NCBI GenBank assembly: GCA_005223375.1
Contig: RXOD01003815.1
Location: 1-57,068, forward strand
Reading direction: 5' to 3'
Source: Amoebophrya sp. AT5.2
Lineage: Eukaryota > Sar > Dinophyceae > Syndiniales > Amoebophryaceae
DNA length: 57,068 bases
Part shown: positions 41,731 to 51,226 of the stretch, one piece after another
Layout of the letters: each line of letters begins with the position of its first letter
How positions within the stretch are numbered: position 1 is the stretch's first letter
Position numbers and translations under genes: made by a program
The notes under the pieces: generated by a model
Databases searched by the model: none
Told to the model about the DNA's origin: nothing
Seen by the model: only the letters and a program-made list of their open reading frames with translations

Positions 41731-44700
41731 TCAGAACCACCGCTCGCTTACGTACGGAATCCGCACGTAGCCGCGTTCCGCGTCCGCCCACTTCAGGCCA
41801 CTGAATTTTAGTTCTCTTTCTTGCTCCAAACTGAGTCGAACTCGAAACATTCTCTCCGGCTTCTGCTCCGCCTGTCGCTTCTTCTCAGCGGCTATCCGAG
41901 CCATCTGTTCGTCCTCCACGATGGCTAAAATGTCCAGCGTGCGGAAGCCTGCAGGCGTTGGCGCAGTGTAAGTCGCCCCATTCAGCTTGAACTTATCTCC
42001 TGCGTAAGCGATGCGTTGAAGCTCCTTGCACACCGACCAGCGTTCGTGCGTCAACTTCTTCTCGTACCGCTGCTTGTACTTATGCTCGAGTATCAGGTTT
42101 TCTGGCTTGCACGGCGGGAAAGGCTTACCGCATCGACGCCGGATCTCTGCACGACTGCGAACGCAGTCTTGTTCGATGGAAGTGGCAGAAGATTTTGACG
42201 AGGAAGCGGCCGTCGCTGGTTGAGAAACATCATGTTCTTCATCCGCAGAATCGCAGGACGAGGACTCGTACTCGAAGTCATACAGCATTATTGGTTTGTC
42301 CTCAGATTCAAACCAAGTTTTTCGCACATCCTTCATGAGGTTCGGGAAGAATCCACGATACGCGACACCCGCAGCCTCGATTTCTTCGAAGATTTGCCGC
42401 TGAAGTTTTCCAGTCGGTGACTCAGCGCCTCCTGCTGGATGGAACTTTACCCGCATAAATGCGCCAGCTTCGTTCGCCTTACGAGAAAATCCCTGATCGG
42501 CGCAAACTCGCGTCAAGAGCAACGGCGGCTGCTCAAAAACTTCTCCGTCTTTCTTTGGCGCGTCATTGATTTTGAGGCCGTGGGTGCGGTCGTTGCCTCC
42601 GTCAAAGTCTGAGCGCTGTCTTTTCGCCGCGGGCGAATCGTCCAGATCCGCCTTCCCTGCGTCGCATGTTTTCTTTCCTCGTCCATCTCAGCTGGCCTCA
42701 TTCTTCACGACGTCGCACCGCGTCTGCGATGTCGTAGTCCTGGAAAATAGGTATTTTTCCTCAATTTCGTCAACGATCGCCGCCACCCGAACCTGCGCTT
42801 TGGCACGCCAGGCGAAATGTTTTTCTCTTTGCTTCTTCTCCAATTCCAACTTCTGCCGAAGCCACTCCTTCATGAGCGGCCGAAATTGTTCGCAAGCTAC
42901 CACGGAGTCCGCTAGATCTACATCGAAGCCGTTTTTTCGAAATTCGTCACTGAGGTCCCATAAATCGGCGACACTGTATGTGCCGCTGGCGCGCGCGGTC
43001 GTGCCGAGGCACGATGGACGTGTTTCGATCGCACCTGCGTCCATGTCGACAATATCGAAGTCTTCATCGTCCTCGAGCGACGGATCTGCCTGCATTTCCT
43101 CTTGCAGCATGATTAGTGTTGTAGCTACTTGTGCAGCGGTAGTTGCGCCTTCCCACTGCGCGCGAAGCTCGGGTGCGTACTGGTCCAGGAAGAACGATCG
43201 AAGCGGTTCTGGCACCCATCCGCGACATTTCAACCGCACTCCAAAATCTCTCTCGATTTGTGTGTCGCGGACCTCCTGTAGAAGGGTGTAGGGACAGCCG
43301 TTGCTGGGCATGCAAAGCTCGGAATTGTAATCGATGTCGAGTGTGTAGCTGCGCAAAATGCCGACGCCCCAAACTTTGTTCCCAGTGTCGTCATCAAGTC
43401 GCGCATGATACACGTCGACGAACACGCTGCCATCGCCGGGATATGGGGAGTAGATTTCCGACGGAAGCGATTCATTACCAGCGGACAAGGCGGGGGACCG
43501 CGGCGCAGCTTCGGCATTGGTGCCAGATCGTGATGATGATGCACCGCGGGTGGCTGATGCTCCACCGACGGCTTGTCCTGGCGTAGAGGTCGCATTCGCT
43601 TGAGACGGAGCAGCCGCCGCGGTAGCGTCACTCGTGGTCGTGCTCGAAGCAGGAAGCATTGGTTCCCTCTCTGGTTCGCGGCGGAGGGACATCTTGTGAC
43701 AACTACAAGAAGAAGGACCACTACCACTAGCGCCCCCTTTGTGGAAGTTCGGCCCGGACTCCATCAAGCGGCTCAGGGAGTTGTTCAAGTGCCATTTCTC
43801 GCCCTGGTACTGCTGCTTTATGCGCGAGTCCCAGGGCTTGTTTGTCTGAGCGCGGCCAGCGGGGGAGGCGGGGTTTGCGTTCTTCGTTTCTGGCTGCGCG
43901 GCCTCTTCTGCGACTGGGGTCGACGATCGGTTTGGCGCGGCGGAAGAAGGAGAAGGACCAACAAAAAGATCAGAAAAAGCTTCCCGCAAGGTGTTGTCAA
44001 AACTTTGTTTGGCGGCTGCGGTGGCAAACGTGATTTCGGTCCAGACAATCGACCGGCCCGGGCCGAACTCGATCCGGTACGTTCGGTCGGCGGTTTGTGG
44101 AAGGATTTTCCCCTTCCCTACTCTCATGAGAAGAAGGCTGGCCAGCTTCTCCTCGACCTCCCCGTGTTTGAGATACAGGGTGCCTATCAGGGGGCCAGGT
44201 GGTAAGTAAGCAACAGATGAAGCCACTTAGATATTGGGGCCCACTTGGGTGGCGAGTGCGTCGACGAGGCGCTCTGAAGTCTACCCAGTGCGAAGGGGTC
44301 GGGGGCGGTTTCAGAGATGCCCCACTCGATGGGGAGCAGAGGCAGGCGGCGCTAGAGCTATCGGGAGATAGAGGAAGGTCTTGACAAGCCAGCGGCCACA
44401 ATGGTGATGGAGCCTAAAAGTAGAAGGGCCGCAAAAGAGGACACCTAGAGTGGCGCTGTGCTGTTAGCTGTAGAGTGCCTGCCAAAGCTAATTGCAGAAA
44501 GCCGCCTTTGCCCCTGGCACTTCTGCAGGCCTCTTTTCAGGACCACTAAAGGGAAACCTCGCGCAAACCCTTAGCGCTTCCCTGCTTACCATAGCTGGTC
44601 CCCATGCCATAGTCTCCCTCGGCCTGCTCCTCGTGTACATGAGGACGAGCTGCTCGACCCCCGGGAAACGGTCCTCCGCTCCCTTTTCGCGCTTTATGAC

Positions 44701-44745
44701 CGCGGAAGCGAGCGGCCAGGTGCAGCGTTCGCTCGAAGACGCCAT
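41731..44745 (-). CDS. Lineage-specific family member C, introner-split, with one in-frame TGA
   Basis: Unknown function. Exon 1 is 44612-44745 and exon 2 runs from 44179 to 41731; they join in frame after removal of introner 6 (861 codons including stops). The first 110 residues (GVEQLVLMYTRSRPRETLYL ... ITFATAAAKQSFDNTLREAF) have the look of a PH-like fold, faintly like the TFIIH p62/Tfb1 N-terminus; this is a guess. A low-complexity region follows, then blocks related to members A and B: VFVDVYHARLDDDTG and LMKEWLRQKLELEKKQREKH. A TGA at 42688-42690 (after DVVKNEAS) interrupts the frame, yet the following 319 codons remain open and coding-like, with PAAKRQRSDFDGGNDR, PPCKPENLILEHKYKQRYEK and RVRLSLEQERELKFSGLKWA. 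Either the protein ends at the TGA (541 residues) or the stop is read through or spliced out. Confidence 0.5.
44185..44611 (-). mobile_element. Introner 6 (427 bp) in family member C, opposite orientation
   Basis: Termini are TATCAGGGGGCCAGGTGGTA and CTGGTCCCCATGCCATA, inverted but partly diverged. Flanking 5-mers are GTGCC and GTCTC, an eroded duplication. Internal boxes GGTGGCGAGTGCGTCGACGA, GGCGCTCTGAAGTCTACC and GGCGGTTTCAGAGATGCCCC are the reverse complement of boxes in introners 1, 2 and 4. Exact excision joins RPRET and LYLKHGE in frame. Confidence 0.85.
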
Positions 44746-45179
44746 TTTTATTTTTGTTGCTCTTTTAGTGCTGAGAGGTTCATATCTCAAAAGTGTACTG
44801 CTCTAGCATCTCTCCTTGAAGTCCCTGGTGTTCGTCGTGTGCCTGTACCGTGGTCGCGCGCTTTGACCTCTCCGACTTGGTTCTTCTGCACTAAATCAAT
44901 GGCAACGAAGAGAGACAACATCAAACGCGGCTTCTTGTCCGCCCATTCCTTCGTTGTGCTTGTACCAAGCAGCAGCAGGCTCGTGTCGAGAAAAGCTGAC
45001 GGTGGTTTTCTTCTTTCTTGTTCCCGCGAATTGAATACGGCTTGCCATGACTACAGCAATAAAGAATAAGAAAGTACATAAATCCATCGGCCTCGCGCGC
45101 GGCTCCGCGATTGAATCCGAATTGCAGCCTCGTTCAAGAACTAAAAGAACTACTATGTACTTGCAGCAGAGCTTCGGTC
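44746..45179. other. Gap between genes, no supported gene
   Basis: Short region between the start of family member C and the stop of the coiled-coil gene. Nothing recognised. Confidence 0.5.
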
Positions 45180-48100
45180 CTACTTCGGCCCTCCGACCCA
45201 AGAGGAGCGCCCAGTTTCCATATACGCAGCGGTTTTGGCCCTCCCAGAGGAAGACGAGCCACCCGCGCGAGATGGCCCATGCTGGTTGTAGAGTGAATTA
45301 GGCGATACAGAGCTTTTCTTCGTCCGCGTCAGACGAGACGCGCTTCCCGGTGGCAGACTCGCGGTGGAAGAGGTGCCTGTTGTTGATGCAACAGAATGAG
45401 AATCAATGGGGGGCCTGATAAAAGATGAATTGAACAACGCAGACGCAGGCATCAAACGCAAAGAACTAACACGACACGAAATGTTCACAATCAGTAGGAA
45501 AATCGCACGGCTAGCCTTGCACAAGCCCTCCCTCAAGCTCTACCTGCTCAAGCTGCACATTTATAAAATGATTTACCTCTGACTCTCCCTCCACCGCCCC
45601 GCGCTGCTCTTGCCAGCATCGCCCCGCTCTTTCCCGTATCATTTCCCACACCTTCGTCGTCCAAACCGTCGTCATCCCAAATGTGCGATCTGTGCGTCAG
45701 CTCCGACTCTGGCCGTCTCGCTGAGTTCGGCAGTGGGGGTATCACCGAGATATGCTGTTTCGCATTCGCACTCGATCCTGCAGCGTCGGCACTGGATCCC
45801 GCGTGCATCATGCGGAGCGCCTGTGCCCGCAGCGCCGCGTTTTCGATACTGTTCGGGCTGCCCGGCTCCGACATAGGCACCGGCGTCCGAGACAAATTCT
45901 GCAACCGGTTTGCCCGTCGTTCTCGCCGCGTCTCCATTGCGTCTTCCTCGAGCTGCTCGCGACTGTCGGCAGCGCGCGTGTGCCGCCCCGGATGCACGCT
46001 CTGATGGCTCAGCGTCGTCGTCATTTGTTTCAGCTCGTGGAGGTCCTCCAGTCTCTGGGCCCCCGCCGTGTTTTTCTCCTCCTGTAGAAGTCGCAGCGAA
46101 GGTGTGCTCCTCGAGGACGTCGAACCCATGCGTTTTTTGCGTGCCTTCCGATCCGCAGCGCTGGTTGCGGTCAGCGACGAGTTCGGCGTGAGTGCGGCGG
46201 CGCGACGGGCCATCTCCTGTTCAAGCTTGAGTTTCTTGCGCAGATAGACTGGCACCTCGTGCGGATCGCCGAAGGTGATCACCTTCTCCTTTTTCCAAGT
46301 CTTTGTCGGTTGCGCTTGCGGCTCGTAGCCGAGCTGCTTATTTCTGTAAGCCGTTGTCGCGGCCGCTGCGACATCAGACGGTCCGCTGCGGTTTTTGTTC
46401 CGAATCCTACTTGCCAGTTTCGATGACGACGAGGATCCGCCACAGGAAGAGGTTCCTGCAGAGCTCGACGGTGGGAAAAGCCGGGCAAGTTCTAGCGGTC
46501 CCGGCGGGCGGTCGTCTGGGTTCTGCTTATTTGGCTTCTCGCAAGTTCTCGGAATTTTTGACGCCCCAACCCCGCCGCGCTCGCTCCCGCTCGAAGCTCC
46601 CCACACCTTCTCCTTCACGTACTCGCCATCTTGCTCTATCAAAGCGGTCAAATTCACCACGTCTTCCGGATCCACGTCGGCTGATGGCGACGGCCCTAGC
46701 TGCTCGTCCTCTTCTTGGTCATAGTCATCGGTAGCAGAGGCAGACTGCGAGTGCGACGGCTGCCCGTCGCCAGCCAAGCCTGAGCCACTTATTTTCTTGT
46801 GTCGCCGCGGCCGCCTCTCACGGATGTCGTCGTCGATTTCGTCATGATCTTCCGCCCCGTACAGGTCAACATCTCCGTCCTCCTCCACCTCTGTCGGAGC
46901 CACGAATCCGCTTATGTTCGGGTCCCGGAGCCGATTGGTAACTAGCTCTTTCAAATCCTGCTGCTGCTCCGTCACCTTCGCAAGCAAATCCGCAAGCTTC
47001 GAGAACACAGCCTCGGAGGAGCCTGGAAGCCCAGAAGATGCTTGTTCAGGTGGTGCAGCGGCTGACACCTCGCGGCCTCCGCCACGTCCCCGGACGCTGA
47101 TGTCCGGTGGTCCGACGCCTGCGCCGATTTTTCCCGGCGCGATTTCGTCCTTGTCGCGCAGCCGGTTGTAGGAAGTCTTCCCGACGGTGTAGGCTCGGTT
47201 CCCGAGTCCGCCTTCCAACCAGGTGGGCCGCAGGGCCTCTGAATCAACTCCAGCCGCTCGACCACTGCCTTCGTCCGCAGCTTTTTTGTCGTTGAGGTAC
47301 GCAGCCGCAGCGAGTTCGTTCACGTCGCGCATCTTCGCCCGGTGCTTCTCCAACAGCTGAATTTCCATCGAATTTTCTTCCTTTGCGAGATGATCCCTTT
47401 CGTCCCGGTGGTGCGGTTGAAACTGAAAGTTGCCTCGGTCGACAGCTTCAGCCGCCTCTTGCTCGCCCCGCGACCGCGATCGCAACAAGCCGGCCGTCGG
47501 ATCCTGCTGCGGTGCGCGCAGGAGGGCGGTCGCTCTTCCGCGGCCGCGCGTCGACATCTTCGGTGGGGAGCGCGAGCTGAAAGTGGAGCGAGCGTCAGTT
47601 ACCAGGTGCTGGTAGTTGTTGAGCGCGAACTGGCTCATGTTGCTTGACGTGCTGGTCGCAGCCGCAGGAGCGGATTCGCTCGCGGTTGGGCCGCTGTTGC
47701 GGGCCCCTCCGCCCGTAGTTCCCGGAGCAGACGAGGACCCAAGAGACCCCCGCGCGGCAGCGGCCATCGCGGCTGCCATTTTCGCAGGACTCGGGGCCGC
47801 ACCCTCAGGTAACCCGAGGAGCCCCTGCTCGTCTGCAAGCCGCTCAGAGGCCTCCTCACTCCACAGGCGGAGCTTCAGGCCAGCGTTCTCCTCGCGTAAA
47901 AGCTTGCACTCGTTGTTCAACGCGTGGGCCTCGAAATCTGTGGTTTGACGTGAATCAATTTCTCATTATGTTTATTTTTCACACGACCTTCGTCCCAGCT
48001 AAACTTCGACTTCCGTGTCCGTGGTCTCGACAAGGGTGGGACTTAAATATGTTGGAACTAGTCAGTATCACGTTAACATGCTCCTGCGTATAGTAGTCGT

Positions 48101-50509
48101 ACGAGTGAAGATGAAAGCAGCTGAGTGAATCGTTGTTCCAGAGGACGAAAGGAAGCGAACAAAGAGTACAGAATTGCTCTGCCTTTGCCTTTACTTCCCT
48201 GCATTCCCTGGTGATTCTCTCCAGCGAGTCCGTGAGCAACCGTATTTCGTTCCTCAGGGGCTTCACGGAGTTCTCCTTGTCCACCAGGTGCTTCTTTTCG
48301 CTCGCGTGGTGCTTCAAGTTAAAGTCCTCCTCCATCTTGATCCGCTCTTGCGCAAGCTTCTCCAGCGCGTCGGCAAGTTCGCTGGACTTCTGCTTCAGCT
48401 GCGCCGCCGTCTGCTGGGTCAGCTGGGAGAATTTATCGCTGAGCTCGCCGTTCTCGCGCTTCAGACCGGTCTCGGATTTGCTGTGAAGTGAATTTGAAGT
48501 AATTAACGGTCAATCCATATCGAAGATCAAGATCAAGAAAGAAAAAGACAATGGCGAAGAAGATTTGTTACCCCAAGTCCTGCACTTGCTTCTGGAGGTC
48601 GCAATTCTCCCCCCACATCTTTTTATTCGCGTCTTCCTGGACCTGGTTCTCCCTTTCCAACTCCTCCAACCGCAGCTCCAGCTGTTTGATCGTCAGCTCC
48701 GACGACCTCTTGAGCTCCGACAGCTCGGTGCAGACGCCGTCGAAGCGGAATCTCGCCTCGGCGTCGTTGTCCTTGGCGCGCTTCTCCAAGTCATAGACGC
48801 GACTTTGCAATTGTTTGCTCGTTTCCGTTTCATTCTTCAGCCGCTGCTCGGTGCGCTCCTTGTGCGTGAGAAGCTCGGCGTTCTTCGACTCGAGCCGCGC
48901 CTTGTCGTGGGAATACTCGGTGTGAAGATCTTGGCGGAAACGCTCGATCTCCGCGTCCTTCTCGTGGAGCTGATGAGGAGATCTTTATGGTGACCATAAA
49001 GTAGTGGGCCCAATCCCAATGTAGTTCTAGTTCTTGGCGGTGGAATCTTTATTGCAATGAGTCGCGTTATACACTGAGTTGCATCACGATCACGAAGTGG
49101 CGACGACCACTACCTCAAGGAGAAGAATCCCATACTACCGCAGCCTGAAACTTCGCTTTGTGTGTTTTCAGTTTTTCGTTCACGGCGTGCAGGTCTTCCG
49201 CCACTTTCCGTTCTTTTGCCAGTGCAAATCCCTCCGCTTCCTCCGCTCTCTTCTTCAACAACCCGTGCTTTTCTTCCCAGCTCGCCGCTTGCTCCCGAAA
49301 GCGCTCGTCCATCGCGTGGCGGTCGGTTCTTCCCTTTTCCAGGATCCCTTCGATTTCTGCCGTCTTCGCTTTCAGCGTTTCTTCGAACTTGATGCGTTCG
49401 TCGCTGTACCGCTTCTCGAACACCGAAAAGCGCACGTCCTTCTCCTGCAGCTCCTTCTGGAAGCACTCGAGCTGAACCCGGAGCGAGTTCTTCTCGCTGT
49501 GCGACTGCTGCAGCTCGCGGTCGCGCGCCTGCAGGATGCGCAGGTTCTGCCGGAACTCGAACTGCAGCCGCTGCAGCTCGGCCTCGAGGCGCGGAACGGA
49601 CTTGTGCTGCTGTTGGGAGCTCGCGTTCAACATCTGGTCCTCAGCGCTGATCATTATGTTGTCGGGGGTTCGTAGAAGTTGTGGTCCAGGCTCGGCGTAA
49701 GAAACGCTCGCCAAGTGGGTGGTGGAATGCAAAGTGGGCGTTTGCGCCGCGGGAGTGGAGGAGACGGACGCGCCCTTCAACTTGTACCGGTTGAGCGCGA
49801 TTGCGGGATCGCTGAGAACCGAGGACGAATTCGCTGCATATGCATTGGAGCTCCCTGCTCCCCCCGAAACCCCGGCGCCTGTCTGAGCACTTTTCGGCCC
49901 AATTTCCGGATAGTAATGCGAAGTACGGCACGGAGGAATACTGGGTGAGGCGTCCCCCGCACTTCCGCTGCGCCCACGGTTTAAACTGTCGTCGAATAAG
50001 TGCTGCCTCTGTGTCGACAACGCTGACGATGACTTTCCCGTTCGGTTCCATAGTCCGCCGGGCCCGCCGCCAAGACCAGCCGGCACAGGTGTTTGCTGGA
50101 AGCACCGGTCTAGGGAGATGTCGCGAGGAGCTCTTTGAGCGGGTCCCGCCCTACCACTAGGTGACGATCCCCGGCGCACCGGCCCGGAAAGTGACGGAGC
50201 GGATGGAAAACAGCCATCGATTCCACCCGCCCCTGTCCGACCTCTGGAAGTTGACGTTGAGCTGCTGCTGCCGCCGGCCTCTTCTCGGAAGGGGTTTCTG
50301 TCCACCGCTGTTGTAGCCGCCGTCGAATCCTGCTCTCGTCCCTGCGCTGGGCCTGTTCTGCTGCGGGGGGATAGCGAAGGGCAGATACCGGAAAAACAGC
50401 CCGAGGTTGTGCTGGAGCGCGCACTTGCATTTGGATTGGCGGAATCGGTGCACCGAGGATGGATGGACGCACTCGATCCAGAGGAAGACGCGCCAAGCTC
50501 AACCTGCAT
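45180..50509 (-). CDS. Long coiled-coil protein (1545 residues), probably cytoskeletal
   Basis: Five exons, 49139-50509, 48572-48969, 48170-48480, 45577-47937 and 45180-45376, join in frame with GT-AG introns (4638 nt). The N-terminal 280 residues are Ser/Gly/Pro-rich and disordered. A nearly continuous coiled coil follows from about residue 300 to 710: EAELQRLQFEFRQNLRILQA, LQEKDVRFSVFEKRYSDERI, LHEKDAEIERFRQDLHTEYS, QLELRLEELERENQVQEDAN, IRLLTDSLERITRECREVKA and LNNECKLLREENAGLKLRLW. The rest is low-complexity and charged, with short helices (RDERDHLAKEENSMEIQLLE; KVTEQQQDLKELVTNRLRD; VPVYLRKKLKLEQEMARRAA). Such an architecture is common in basal-body, centrosomal or cortical proteins, but no named family is recognised. 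The first intron lacks a strong pyrimidine tract. Confidence 0.75.
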
Positions 50510-51226
50510 TCTGGTGCTGCGAGGTGTCGTGAGTCGAGCGAGTGAAGCTAGAAGGTACTAGTAGTATGGCTATGGTATATTTATTCGATACTCCTCGCGG
50601 AGGTCGCGGAGATAAACGTTACAGCACGCTGATAGCGTACGTCCTTCATTCTTCCGCTTCCTCGGTGCGACCGCGTGCTGGGGTAAAAGTCGTTTTCAGC
50701 ACGTCTCGTTGTACTTCTCACGAGAAACTTCCACTACACGCATACCGCAACAAGTCAAGCCGAAAGGAAGCCGCTTCTTGTGCTAACCGGCACGAAGAAA
50801 AAAGTGCACAAACGACGGTGTATCTCCTAGACATTGACCAAGACCACTTGTATTTTTTTATGTTGGAGGCGTTTGATGTCTTGCTTCAGAGCTAACTTCA
50901 GCCTGAGTCGGCACTTAAGGTGCGCACAATGACTTAGCTGTTTAGAAGACTGATTCCGTGTACGACGCAAGAGACGATTTCCTGACGAGTTGCATGAGCC
51001 AGATGGTGTATTTTTTAGCCTAAATTTAAATAGTGCGGGTGATGGAATTCTTATCTAAATTCAAATTCAATTTCATTCATGATCATGCTTGGCCCTCAGA
51101 GCGAGGAAATTGCATGTTTTTTTACATTTTCTTAGTCGTTTCATCCGGGCCATATGCATCGCAAAATTTCGACTTGAAAAAGATGAGCTCCTGCAGGGTG
51201 TTAAACGTGGAGCTGCAGGTAGTACT
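50510..51226. other. Gap between genes, no supported gene
   Basis: AT-richer spacer. A plus-strand frame at 50542-50895 has no recognisable features and overlaps nothing. Not called. Confidence 0.5.
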
